From Bigelowiella natans CCMP2755 (lineage: Eukaryota; Cercozoa; Chlorarachniophyceae): a DNA stretch of 64,000 bases. A program made the translations under genes and the position numbers. This document shows, piece by piece, positions 13,630 through 25,338 of this stretch; positions within the stretch are counted from its first letter, which is position 1, and every line of letters begins with the position of its first letter. The notes under the pieces were generated by a model that saw only the letters and a list, made by a program, of their open reading frames with translations, was not told where the DNA came from and made no database searches. The stretch covers positions 1-64,000 of the forward strand of contig ADNK01001199.1 in the NCBI GenBank assembly GCA_000320545.1, given 5' to 3'.

Positions 13630-14167
13630 CGTGCTGTGCTACATGTGTATGTTAATTGCGGTGTTGTTTACTACTGTTGTTAGGTTTTCTGATCTGCTGA
13701 TACTCAAGACTACTGGGATTCTCATCACTGTGACCTGCTTTGTTGATACGTTCATTGTAAGGGCGTGGCTGGTACTAACAATCGTTGCATTTTATTCAAG
13801 CATACATACTATTCAAGGCAAAGCAGATAATTTTTGGTTTGGTGATATGAAATTGGTTGAGGGGAAAGAAAGACCATCAGCACTTTTGCGACATATTGAT
13901 TTCATAAAGTAGTGATAATACACTTGCTTGTTGTTCTCTTCGCACATCTGAGTACAATAGAAATAAAGTGTTGTTTCTTCTTTTATTGCTAATTTCCTTC
14001 TCCCTCCATCAAAGGTTCCAGCGATATTGATGATTGGTGCCGAAGCTAATTGGTGGCCAGGAAGGGTATCATTTACAGAAGAATTCTCCCACTCCTACTA
14101 CGCCACGAAACCCTCACAAGCTACACAACATAACCATATTCATGGCAAAATCAATCTAACATTGTGA
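8092..14167 (+). CDS. MMPL/RND-family membrane transporter with ShKT-like Cys modules
   Basis: Predicted large RND/MMPL transporter with two repeated membrane halves; substrate unknown, perhaps lipid or sterol. Model: join(8092..8150,8482..8547,8676..8834,9029..12272,12436..12729,12945..13057,13262..13308,13487..13538,13684..13771,14015..14167), about 1,424 residues. Half 1 has the MMPL signature MSVDYALFLLTRWREER; half 2 has GLTLDYDLFLLVRIFEYR and ends RAWLVPAILM...NWWPGR. Between them are a cytosolic loop of about 340 residues of Asp/Glu, Ser and Gly runs (about 420-760), then an outer loop (about 850-1060) with two Cys-rich segments ending LCPKSCNATC and LCPHTCDLC, like ShKT domains. Two joins are uncertain: the 5' end (see 7532-8091) and exon 5, where the strong GTATGT donor at 12273 needs the acceptor at 12435, although reading frame (HAAAWVREM) seems to begin earlier. 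Confidence 0.85.
8570..8592. repeat. (AT)n repeat in transporter intron 2
   Basis: Short AT dinucleotide run between the GTAAGT donor at 8548 and the exon starting at 8676. Confidence 0.9.
12745..12868. repeat. (CT)n and (CA)n repeats in transporter intron 5
   Basis: A run of about 40 bases of TC repeat (12745-12785) follows the donor at 12730, then CA repeat at about 12820-12868. This is the same CT-then-CA order as in ETFA intron 5. Confidence 0.95.
13598..13629. repeat. (CAT)n repeat in transporter intron 8
   Basis: About ten CAT triplets in the intron between 13538 and 13684. Confidence 0.95.
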
Positions 14168-15289
14168 TGATCATCCAGGTTCCAAAAATCACCAAACAAG
14201 TTCATATCTTAAGGAGTCGGCTTCACCCTCGAAGCAGTATATCAAAACTGCGTTGAAGGGTGTATTCATATGAGTCAGCAAAACAATTATATATTCATAT
14301 ATAATATATATCAAAATACGTACATTTATATATTTATAATATTGTATTTATCATATGTTTATATGTGCTTTATTTGAATTGAATTTTTATTTCTTAAAAT
14401 ATATCCATGTATTTATGCGCTATACTGTTGATGCAGTGTTAGTTTGATCCATCTCTACCTTAATTTTAAATTCTAATTATGTTATCATGGCTTATTTGTA
14501 CGATGGATGTTACAAACACATATGAAATGCTAATGTGGGAGCGCGTCTTGCAATAAATAGCGTGAACACATGACATCACATGACATCATGGGGCTCGATC
14601 GTCTAGCTTGCTGTAGGCATGCACGTACTTAATAGCTGGTCAGAGCACTTTGTATTGACGTCATTGGTAGCACCGGAGCATTCGTGGTCTGCTAGCTATA
14701 CTCTTCGTCGAGGCAATCGCTCATTGTAGCGTATGCGCAATGATCTACACATCTCTAGATCTCGGCACAGCGCTCAAGCTAGCAAGCTAGCAAGACGCCG
14801 ATTGACTCCAAAATCAGAATGCAATCATATTTTTACTTGCTATTGTCCGCATTGCTTGGCTAGATGGCTGATGACGCTGCTACTTACACCCATCTACTAC
14901 ACTAATACAGCTAGACAGGCTGCTTTTACCGCTGCTCATTTTGCGCGCTGCATTGGCTTGCATGTGATGCTTTTGTTCGCGGAAACCATTCTCTAGCTAG
15001 CATGCATTCCATGCGATGCACGAGGAACTTTAGCATACTAGATACTAGCATATACCAATTTGCGAACTATGTGCGGCCGATATACTGGGGCATCCTATCT
15101 ACTATCCGTACATGCATCAGCACGTGCAAATGGCTAGCACGTCGCGAGCCAAATGCTATGGATCTTCATACTAGCTAGCATAGTTGCGATCATACTATGC
15201 ATGTATTTTTACAAAGAAACGTTTCAGTAGTATATACATCAAGCTTGCTGATAATATAAGTTGCACATCTAATACTGTAGCAAGATACT
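14168..15289. other. Convergent gap: AT-rich stretch, then CTAG-rich island
   Basis: No gene seen. From 14275 to about 14500 it is AT-rich (ATATAT, TTTATAT) and probably contains the transporter 3' UTR. From about 14540 to 15190 it switches to the CTAG/GCTAGC/CATGCAT-rich composition. An open frame at 14733-14996 lies in the island and has no domain-like content. Confidence 0.7.
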
Positions 15290-15536
15290 CTATATCGGCG
15301 ATCTTCCTTTGCCAGATTTTCTTGTCAACTTGTTTGCTTTTGCTCTCATTCTGGCATTTTCCTGAAACCCAAAGAAATCAGTAACGAGGCTGTACACGAA
15401 CAATTTTGGCAAATATGTACCAAATGTAGAGCCGTATTCTCTTCCGCTATCTTTCGACATTTCTCCATCAGTTCTTTATTTTGGGCTTGAATATCTTCAC
15501 ACTTTCCCTCCGATTTCGTAATTTTTCTTAGCTAAT

Positions 15537-15579
<43 letters not shown>

Positions 15580-16073
15580 AATGAAGAGCCGTGTCAAAAA
15601 CATTTCATCACAACATCAGCTGGCAACATCAGCAGGTATCCCGGATTAAGGAGCTTGCTACTTTAATCTTAAGCTAAATCCAATATTTCAGGATAATAAA
15701 CTATGTGTTATATATAAACATACCAAATCACTGTTTTCTTTGGCCATCTTTTCCAGTTGACGTAGCATTTCTCTCTTTTCCCTTGCAAGCATGTTTCGCT
15801 CTGTCAAAAACATTTTTAAATACGTGGTGGCACTGGAAAACAACGCATTGTCTTTTTGCACCTTCCAATAATTGCTGATAATCTCTAGAAATGAGTTTTT
15901 GACATCGCTTCGTGATAAAGTCATCTGAGGAGGATTGGCAGAAATAAAACATCTGATTCTGTGACTGGAGCAATGCACTGACCATCTAAGATCAAAAGGC
16001 GGATTCTGTCCACAAAATCAAGGTTTGGTGGACGTGAAGATTCCATTATCTGTCCTTTCTTTGAGTCTTCCAT
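15290..16073 (-). CDS. Small coiled-coil protein
   Basis: Model: complement(join(15290..15361,15421..15531,15724..15924,15966..16073)), all phase 0, 163 residues. I do not recognise the family. The middle is strongly helical with heptad-like Leu/Met spacing and alternating Lys/Glu (REKREMLRQLEKMAKENSDL, then EKCRKIAEENTALHLENAR), so it is probably a coiled coil; the C-terminus is short and basic. It looks like the small ciliary or centrosomal coiled-coil proteins of protists, but nothing specific shows that. The first intron (15925-15965, 41 nt, GTCACA donor) is the weakest join: the more obvious GTCAGT donor at 15993 would lead into a different, shorter frame in exon 2. Exons 2 to 4 are clear. 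Head-to-head with SYF1. Confidence 0.65.
15541..15576. repeat. (AT)n repeat in an intron of the coiled-coil gene
   Basis: About 18 AT units next to the acceptor of exon 3 of the minus-strand gene. Confidence 0.95.
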
Positions 16074-16465
16074 GCTTCAACAGTACCCTTCTCTCAGCTG
16101 AGGTAGAGAAGAGAACTCGCTGATCAGATCTGCACCGCCCCCCAAACAATAACACTAACTGTTTGGGTATGAACCGTAGATCTGAGACCCGTTCCGTTTG
16201 TATTTGCGTGGAACGGGTCTAAGAGTGTAATTCGCTTTTTGTTCTCCAAAGGCCGATTTTTATTTTACCAGAACTTAAAAATCAAATTCATCAATAAATG
16301 GGCTTGAACATCATGCGACGACTGTCGCAAGGCTTTTTCTCCCTACGGACACCGCCTTTTATGATTCTAAAACTTGCTGAGGAAAATAATTGATGTCGCA
16401 GAATATAATTCTCCTTGTTTTAATAAGATAACGACAGCTGTAGCAGAATACGGACCAACCGCGGT
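16074..16465. promoter_or_regulatory. Divergent gap between the coiled-coil gene and SYF1
   Basis: 392 bases between two start codons. It contains two adjacent inverted repeats, described separately at 16141-16220. A 31-codon plus-strand frame from about 16297 is uORF-like and precedes the SYF1 ATG. No TATA box identified. Confidence 0.5.
16141..16220. repeat. Two adjacent perfect inverted repeats
   Basis: CCCAAACA at 16141-16148 pairs with TGTTTGGG at 16160-16167 (8 bp). AGACCCGTTCC at 16185-16195 pairs with GGAACGGGTCT at 16210-16220 (11 bp, loop 14). Both lie in the divergent gap upstream of SYF1. Confidence 0.9.
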
Positions 16466-19400
16466 ATGGCGGCTGGCACTGATAGCATTCTCCTTGCCTC
16501 GGAGGACATATCGTACGAGGAGGATGTTCTCAGAAATCCACATTCGCTGAAGCACTGGTGGTGGTACCTAGAATTTAAAGCTAGAGCTCCAACAAAGGTA
16601 CAGTTCCTCCACTCCCCATTACAAATCATTGATCTCATTTGCGCATCTTGATCGCATCAGATCCGGTTTCGCATATATGAACGCGCTGTCAAGAGCCTAC
16701 CTCGAAGCTACAAGGTACACAGTTAAATATTTCAGTAAGAAATTTGTTTGATAATTATCTTTCATAACAGCTGTGGTTCAAGTATCTCACGGAGCGTGTG
16801 CATGAGTGCAAGAACTTATCCCTTGAAGATAGTTCTTTTGAGGCAACAAATGCGGCTTTCGAAAGAGCATTGGTAAGAAATTTACATTAAACTTAGATTA
16901 TACGTCGTTGCCTAGTTTCATTCCATGTAAATTAAACTCATCGTTGCTTGCTACAGGTCACGATGCATAAGATGCCGCGAATATGGCTGGATTATTTGAA
17001 GTTTCTAATCGTCCAAAAAAGCGTCACGAAGATCAGAAGAACGTTTGACCGCGCGCTTCGTACTCTACCCATTACACAGGTAATTCTAAACTTTAAAGTA
17101 GAATCTATAAATCTTATTCTCTGAATCTTAATTACAGCACAATCGGGTATGGCCGTTGTATCTTCGATTCGTCCAATTTGCACGCATTCCGGAATTAGCT
17201 GTGAGAGTGTACCGCAGATATCTCAAAATGGTAATAAATTACTCAAAGTTTATTCGAGAAAAAATATTGATTTTTAATTCTTCACGTGGTACACAGGAAT
17301 CTGACCGAGCTGAGGAATTCGTGGATTACCTCAAAAAGATAAAAAGTTGGGACGAGGTAGAAAAGATGATACATTATTAGACCAACAACCTACCTCGCAA
17401 CTTCCTCAAAATATAGTGATAATATACTTTTTTTTGAAAAAAAGGCTGCGACACAACTTGCAAATCTGGTAAATAATGAAAAATTCGTGTCGCAATACGG
17501 AAAGTCCAAGTACGACCTGTGGAAGGAGTTGCTCAACATTATTACCAAAAATCCAGGAAGCATCAAAACATTAAATGTGGACGCGGTGATTCGTAGTGGT
17601 ATCAGGCGCTTCCCCCACCAAGTTGGTCATCTATGGTGCGCACTTGCAGAATATTATGTCACAGATGGAAGATTCGCTAAGGCGAAAGATATTTATGAGG
17701 AGGCTTTGAATACAGTTTCAACTGTGAGGGACTTCTCTGTTGTTTTCGACGCTTACTCTCAATACGAAGAATCGCTACTTGCTGCCAAGATGGAGATTGC
17801 GGAGAGCGAAGGGATGGAAGACGATGACGAGAACGGAGATCAAGGTGGGAGTGGCATTGCAGAACTCTCTGCATCCGATGAAGTTGATTGGAGAATGATG
17901 CGGCTGGAAAATCTCATGGAGCGTCGAAAATTACTGCTGAACTCGGTAGGAAGAAATGATTCGTATTTGAGCGTTTTTTTTTTAGAAAGCTGCACAAATG
18001 TGGTCAAATACATGCGTATGACTGCCTCGTTAACCACATTGTCTTATTGTTCATTCATATCGCTATCATAGGTTCTTTTGCGGCAAAATCCTCACAATGT
18101 TGATGAATGGCACAAACGCGTCAAGTTATTCAAGGATCAACCCATCAAAGCGATTACCACATTCTCCAAAGCGGTAGCTACGGTTGACCCTTCACAGGCC
18201 ACGGGAAAGCCACATTCACTCTGGGTAAGCTTTGCACGCTTTTACGAGGATCATGGAGAGCTCAAGAACGCTCGAGTTATCTTCGAGAAGGCAGCTCGGG
18301 TTGCCTACAAGGGAGTGGACGACTTGGCTTCGGTTTGGTGCGCGTACGCAGAGATGGAACTGCGGCACAGAAATTACGAACTTGCTCGACGCGTTATGCG
18401 CAAGGCCTGTGTCGCCCCTGACCGGCTGAAAAGCAGTTACAAAGACAAGGACGATGAATCCGTTGAGGTTCAGAAACGCCTTTACAAGTCCACCAAACTT
18501 TGGGCATTTTATGCAGATCTCGAGGAGAATCTTGGCACGTTCGATACCACTTGCTCGGTAATATTATAAATAATAGTTTTTATATAAATATGCGTGCATC
18601 ATCATCATCATCATCATCATCATCACCTTTCCCGCATATGCCAATCATTGTTGAGGTATGGTAATCTATTGACTGTTTACTACTTCTATGTCTGTATATT
18701 AAACAGGTCTACGAATCGTTATTCGACGTCAAAGTTATCAGTCCCCAGATTGTTCTCAATTATGCTGCATATCTTGAGGAGCATAAACATTTCGAGAAAG
18801 CTTTTCGAGCGTACGAAAAGGGCTTGGATCTATTTAACTTTCCCCACGCTTTCCCAATATGGATTGCATATTTGAAACGGTTTATCATCCGGTACAAAGG
18901 AGATAAGAAGGAACGTGCACGTGATCTATTTGAGCAGGCCGTTGGCAAAATTACGAAGGTTAATGCGAGGAAGATGTATCTGCTATATGCAAAATATGAA
19001 GAGGACTATGGACTCTCGAGGAGAGCGATGGACATTCTTGATCGTGCTTGCAAAGCAGTGGAGGTTAAGGAAAGAGCAGCAATGTATTCTATCTATATTT
19101 CCCGTGTGGCGAAGTTGTTTGGAGTGACAAAATCCCGAGAGATTTACCACGAAGCTATCAGAAACTTGCCCGAAAAGGATCTTAAACCTATATGTCTACG
19201 GTACGCCGATCTGGAGAAGAAGCTTGGAGAGATTGACAGAGCACGCTCCATATATGCGTACACAGCGCAGTATTGTTCCCCCGAAAAAGATAGAGACTTC
19301 TGGGATTCATGGAAGGAATTCGAGGTATCTCACGGCAATGAAGATACATACACTGAGATGCTACGGGTTAGAAGAAGTGTTATTGGCCAGTTTGCAACTG

Positions 19401-19711
19401 TTCAGCTCTTACCAACTGATGTGATTGCGAAAACGGAAGATCCTAAGAAGAAGAATCAGCGAAAGCCAGTGCCTGTGGGTGACGTAATAGTTGAAGATAA
19501 GGACGGGAAGGCATCTGAAGAAAAGGCCAATGATTCTGAAGCTGCAAAGAAGCCTTCTAAAAATCAGGAAGAAATCGAGTTTGATGATGAGGATGATGAC
19601 GATGATATTATTGATGTACAAGAGAAGCCTGTTCCGGCAGCAGTATTCGGTGCTGCTGCGGTTGGAGGGAAAAATTTGGGTGCAAAGGAACGATTTAAGC
19701 GCAAGCAATAG
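16466..19711 (+). CDS. SYF1: Pre-mRNA splicing factor SYF1 / XAB2 (HAT-repeat protein)
   Basis: Core component of the Prp19-associated (NTC) splicing complex; in animals it also serves transcription-coupled repair as XAB2. Model: join(16466..16597,16661..16714,16771..16872,16957..17079,17138..17230,17297..17356,17445..17945,18072..18557,18707..19711), every intron in phase 0, 851 residues against 855 in human. The whole protein is HAT/TPR-like helical repeats with the usual Trp and Tyr positions (SYEEDVLRNPHSLKHWWWYL; WLDYLKF; WHKRVKLF; LWVSFARFYEDHGELKNARV). Exon 9 (335 codons) runs intronless through the last repeats, then an acidic Asp tract and a basic end, with the XAB2-like PAAVFG motif. 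Start chosen because SYEED follows at the expected distance. Donor GTAGAA at 17357 is inside apparently open frame and is supported by the alignment. The gene spans two simple-repeat introns. Confidence 0.97.
18597..18625. repeat. (ATC)n repeat in SYF1 intron 8
   Basis: About ten ATC triplets between the donor at 18558 and exon 9 at 18707. Confidence 0.95.
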
Positions 19712-20798
19712 AAAATCCAGATCGCTCGTGTGAGATTGTATAACCTCAAAATATTTACAAGAATCATGAGAAAAGCTTCCCTAATACCATGAACGTTGTC
19801 CGCTAGTCACGAATCCGCATCAAGGAAAAACTTTGTAGGGGCAGGACAAAATGCAGAGTTCTGGGAAGCATGTTGAACAAACGGATAGTATTTTTGTCAC
19901 GGTGTGTGTAAGACGGATGTAATCAATCAAATTAAATTTGTTCAATGTTCATCCTTATGTAGCTGTGCAATGCAGCGGCTACAGCGCTAATGTTGAATCT
20001 GTTGGTCACCGCTATGATGTGTTTCATGCAATCAAATGCATGCATGTTATTTCGGTCTTGAATGTCGCTGCTGATGTGAGTGAAAACGAGTGGATTGATT
20101 TTGACACAGACGTGAGTTGAGAGAATGTTGCAAGTGTGCATCGAAGGAAAAGGGATGCTCATCATGGACACGTGACGCTCACGTGCACTCTAGTGTGTGC
20201 CATCACTGTGGCTGTCATGTTGTCATGTTCGCGCCGCCCATGCTAGCATGCTAGCATGCATGGCATTCTAGCATTGCTAGATTGTGAGCTGCGCACGCTG
20301 CTAGGCTAGTGCATGCGTCTAGCACACAGACGTAGTGGTGGTGTGCCTCTCTAGCTGCCGCTACACGTGCACATTGTCCGTGCGATGCATGCAATCTAGC
20401 ACTCTAGCACACCTAGATGTGCTGGTCAGCATGCGCAGCCGCCTGCTCTAGCTAGCTAGTGCTATACGCACGACAACGCACTAACACATTTCACAGCAGC
20501 ATGCAAGCTGTATGCACGCACAGTGTACACATCTAGACATGTAAATGCCAACGAAACAGCATGCATACCGCCGTCATGCGATGCGCGCTGCTAGCACGCA
20601 CGTACATGCTATGTGCTACATATATCTAGATATGTGAGACACACTACTAGACTAGCCGGTATCGCTCGCCATAAATAAGATGTTTCCATGTATTCATTCA
20701 AGACTAAAGGTCAGACTCGGTGATTAATAAGTCATAAATGTTTCCCAGGCACCTCTATCAAATTTACACTTACAACCCGTGGAGTAATTGTAAACAAA
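19712..20798. other. Convergent gap with dense CTAG island
   Basis: No gene supported. Between about 20200 and 20660 I count 19 CTAG tetranucleotides in roughly 460 bases (about two expected by base composition), many as TGCTAGCA or TCTAGA and mixed with CATGCATG and ACGTGC words. The first ~450 bases after SYF1 are ordinary AT-rich 3' sequence. Confidence 0.75.
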
Positions 20799-21637
20799 TT
20801 AACGGTTTGCCTTAGCAACACGTTCTGTTTCATCCTTTTTCTTAATGGCATAGCTATTGTTCTTGTCCTCCGATGCGTAAACAATCTCATCAGCAAGGCA
20901 CTCAGCGATTGTTTTAAGGCTACGGAAACATGCCGCGCGAGCACCGGTAGTCATTAAATGAATTGCAACGTTAACACGACGAAGAGGCGAAACATCGACA
21001 GCCTGTCTCCTTGCTACACCCGCAGATCCAATACGGGTCGAATCTTCACGGGGACCAGCGTTCATTACTGCATTGACATAGACTTGGATAGGGTTTTTCT
21101 TGGTCATAATGTGGATCAGATCGAAGGTGTGTTTCACGATGCGAACAGCCATGAGCTTCTTACCGGAGTTACGACCTTTTCGGTTGATAATTTGATTTTA
21201 GAATTCATGTACCATAACTGGTGACCAATTCCTTAACATTTAAATACATGCATTTCCCGTGTTGTATCTATGTCCTATCCAGATTGTAAAAAATTCTACA
21301 TAAAATCAAATTCTTTACCGTGCATCATCAGGGAGTTCACAAGGCGCTCTACAATTGGGCACTGAGCCTTGCGAAATCTCTTTGCAGCGTATCGGCCTGC
21401 TGTGTGAGGGAGCCAGACTGCGCATTTCCCTTTGATAGCAATGTAATCTGCCACGGAGATGTCCGAGACGGTGACACCGTCGTAACTCCTGTAGGACGAA
21501 ACAGAAATATCAATCAAAGCCAAATCCGAAGGTATACTATATCATAACTGTAAGGATGCATATATGATATGGAGGATGTTATTTTGGCAGTACCACTTCC
21601 CAAAAAGTTTAGGCTCAGAAGCGTATGTATTGGACAT
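20799..21637 (-). CDS. RPS5: 40S ribosomal protein S5 (uS7)
   Basis: Small-subunit head protein near the E-site exit. Model: complement(join(20799..21175,21319..21488,21594..21637)), phases 2/1, 196 residues (human 204). Exon 1 is short ([15 protein letters not shown], split Trp codon). The eukaryotic uS7 blocks are all present: [73 protein letters not shown] and the invariant C-terminus [17 protein letters not shown]. No transit peptide, so this is the cytosolic protein. Head-to-head with glycyl-tRNA synthetase over 223 bases, so two translation genes share one control region. Confidence 0.98.
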
Positions 21638-21860
21638 GGGGAGAGGACACTCTTCGGAGTTTGCTTGCAATTTCGCCGATCTTACCGCAAATTTAAATTA
21701 ATTTTTCGATTTGTCCGTAGACATGAGCTCTCGAGATCACGGAGAGACTCCAAGCTGTTGGCGACGCCTTTATCTGATAATATCGGATTTTGATAATTAA
21801 GACTATAAAATTAAGGTAGATTGATATGTGCGACAATAAACGAAAGGGTGCATTCGAGCG
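21638..21860. promoter_or_regulatory. Divergent gap between RPS5 and glycyl-tRNA synthetase
   Basis: 223 bases, the shortest divergent gap of the window. No clear core-promoter motif apart from AT-rich stretches at about 21690-21840. Confidence 0.5.
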
Positions 21861-23353
21861 ATGGCGCACAGGAAAGACCCCTACCACTATCCCGTTTTGG
21901 TGTTCCTGTTAGTCCTAGCTTCCACCCTCGTCGTTCTGGCAAATAATAAACAAAATCTCTCTTCTTCAATCGCTACGACAGGAATGCAACGTGAGTTAGT
22001 ATATACCATATGAAAGTATGGTCGTCGTTTAAATGATCTACTGATGCGTGCATGTAGGCCCGTCGTCTCGGGTCACTTGCCTGGCTGGCTTGATAGGAAG
22101 ACAGAAGGGAGTTACCCAGAATTCCTTAATGCAAAGACGTACAAAGAAAATTTCGACAACACGAGCGTTCTCTACCACCTCTGAACAGAAAGGTATTGTT
22201 GTTCGTCGTTCAAGCGCTGCGAGCATGTTTCGCTCGAGAATTACAACCTGAACTTCCGTTGATAATCTTAGATACAGAAGAGCGTAAGCTTGTCTCTATG
22301 GATGAATTGGTCTCACTATGTAAGCAGCGAGGGTTTGTATTCCCGTCCTCAGAACTCTATGGCGGATATTCTGGTACTCTCGTTGCGCGAAAATTTTGCG
22401 ATCTGTGCAATTCCAAAAAAATGAAAGGACGTGTATCCATCGATTGTTCGATGATGCTTGTTGATACGTTTATCTCTCCACTTACAAACTGGACTTTCTC
22501 TTCGATCAGGGTTTTGGGACTACGGGCCTCTTGGTACAGAACTTCGGCGTAACATCAAAGATCGATGGTGGCAGAAATTTGTGACGGAACGAGAGGACAT
22601 TGTAGGGCTTGATACCTCTATAATAGCATCGCCGCAGGTGTGGCAGGCAAGCGGCCACGTCGATGGATTTTCAGACCCCATGGTGAGCGAAAAATACCAT
22701 TATCTCCCAAACCGCAATATGGTGGGAACATGTAGTGATTTGAGAACCAACCTGTCTCATGCATCGTACACTTTGATCAAATAGGTCGATTGTAAGGGGT
22801 CTCAACTGCGATTTCGCGCTGACCAGCTATTTTACGCCAAAGTGGAGGTAGGGTTGTTGCTCACAACACGTTGAAACCCCCTGAAATATCAGCAAACTTG
22901 CTTAATAAAGGGTCTCTTTCTTAATCGAATAAATGTGTTTTAAACTCTTCTACATTTTCGTCATATTGAATAAATAGTATGGTATCTCTCTTTTACAAAT
23001 GCATTTGTCAAACGCAAACGGTAACCTTGCCATCCTACTCCCCCTTAGACTACTGACGGGAAGGAAGTTGGATATGTCTCGGTATTGGAGTCAGGAACAA
23101 TGCAGCAGGAAGCTGAAAAGGTGTTTTTTAACGAACGATAACGAGGATATTTAGATGAGAAAAATATCGATAAGGAGTTGTGCCAATATCACCTTCTGAA
23201 GAGTTGAGGTTGTTGGCACAATTATCGTTGTATTCTTCCAGAGTGCGAAGAAATTGCTCAAGGCGTGGGCAAAGGAACAATCGATAGATCCCCGTCCTGA
23301 GATCAATCCGATAAAGCTAGAGGTAAAAGTTATGGGTAAAAGTTATGATAGTG

Positions 23354-23384
<31 letters not shown>

Positions 23385-24564
23385 CAGCAGTGGTGGTGAG
23401 GTGATGGTGACCAGGAGGACGAATTGCGAGGTGTCGTTTTGTCCCTCCTCCTCCTTATTATAATCTTTCCTAGCCTCTCCTCCTCCTCCTCCTCATGTCC
23501 TCTCTTCCTTACTACCATAGCAGCACTCTGAGCTATGGTATCCCTCACTAATATTGCAATATTTGGCAATATTCGAATGAATGCACATGGTGTTGATGTT
23601 GGGTTGTGCAGCCGTTGGATGAGGCACCCGAGGGAACAATCTCGAAGGTCCCTTCCCCAGCTACAGGAAAACCGGGCGATCTCACCGAGCCAAGGGACTT
23701 TAACCTCATGTTCAAAACACAGGTATAGTTAGTAGTGCAAAGGAGAGGGGACACTCTATGTATTTGTCGCATGTTGAATCAACTGCTACTGCTACGATAT
23801 CTCAAGGAATTCTTCTTATTTTCTTAAAGTGATGAAAAAGCATTTAAGTATGTCTGAATGAATGAATGAATGAAAGACATCAGTATTATCTGGATAAGAA
23901 CAGAGATTGACTGACGGACAAAAACACTGCTGAATAGCAGAAAGGAATTCTTGATGCTGTCATCTCGCTGCTTACCTTAACATGGATATATCATTCAAAG
24001 GTTGGAGCACTAGCCGATGAAAGCTCGAGTGCATATCTGAGGCCAGAAACTGCACAGGGAATCTTCGTGAATTTCCGTACTGTTCAACAGTCAGCAAGGA
24101 TGAAGGTGCCTTTTGGCATAGCACAGGTAACGTATTTTATGCTGTTCTTACTGCTAGTAAGCAGTCTCAGGTGTTAGTACAGAAGACACATGTTTTCAGT
24201 AGTGTGTGTGTGTGTTCCGTATGTGTTACTTGTATGTAATATCTCTTATATGGTTAGGTTGGAAAGGCATTTCGCAACGAAATTACCCCGCGCAACTTCG
24301 TGTTCCGTAGCCGTGAATTTGAGCAGATGGAGATAGAATATTTTATTCCCAATGACGATACATGGACTGAATTTCACCAGAAGTGGTAACTATGCAATGA
24401 GTATCATCATCAACAATCCTTTAAATGGATAGCATTCTATATGTATAGTCTTTGATTGTTTTCGAATCCTCTCGTCCTCCTTCTTTTCGAGCTGCTTCAC
24501 ATTTAAACTTATCTCCCTTTTCTTGTTAATATTCTATCTTAACCATATGAGCACCATCACCATT

Positions 24565-24596
<32 letters not shown>

Positions 24597-25284
24597 TAGG
24601 CTTCAAGATGCTTGGAATTGGTTGGTCTCCATTGGACTGGACGAGTCCTTGATGTCGTATGACGTGCATGAGGGCAACAAATTAGCACACTATGCACGTG
24701 CGTGTACCGATGTTGCTTTCCGATTTCCTTTTGGGACTCAGGTTCAACAGCATTAGTAGTAGTAGTGTTAATAGCAATAGTAGGTAGTAGGTAGTAGGTA
24801 GTAGCCATTGGATCTTTTCTTCTTCTTCTTCTTCTTCTTCTTTTCCTTTTTCTCTCTTTCTCTTCCTCCGACTCCTCCCCCCTTCCTCTCCTCCTCTCCT
24901 TCCCATTGTAACATGACGCCTCTTCATTCAATAGGAGCTTCTAGGTGTGGCTGCACGGAGTGACTACGACCTGAGGCAGCATGAGGTTGATACTTGGACA
25001 TTTGTTCATTCATTATTCATCATTATCATCACATCGCCATATTGATATAATAATTACTATTATTATTATTACTGTCATCAAACGATAGGCTGCATCGAGC
25101 AAAAGCATGGAATACCGTGATGACGTGACGAAGAACCGATTTGTTCCTCATGTGATTGAGCCTTCTATCGGAGTGGATCGGTTGATGCTGGCCCTTCTCG
25201 TCTCTGCGTATGATCAAGACGAGATTGGAGGGGAAAAACGAACAGTGCTCCGGTATATATAAATATTGATATATATTAAATATA

Positions 25285-25338
<54 letters not shown>

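Noticed and set aside
14733-14996. 87-codon plus-strand frame
   Set aside because: Entirely inside a CTAG island and without recognisable content.
15966-15993. GTCAGT donor at 15993 for the coiled-coil gene
   Set aside because: It splices to a frame that ends soon and loses the heptad pattern continued by exons 3 and 4; the weaker donor at 15965 keeps it.
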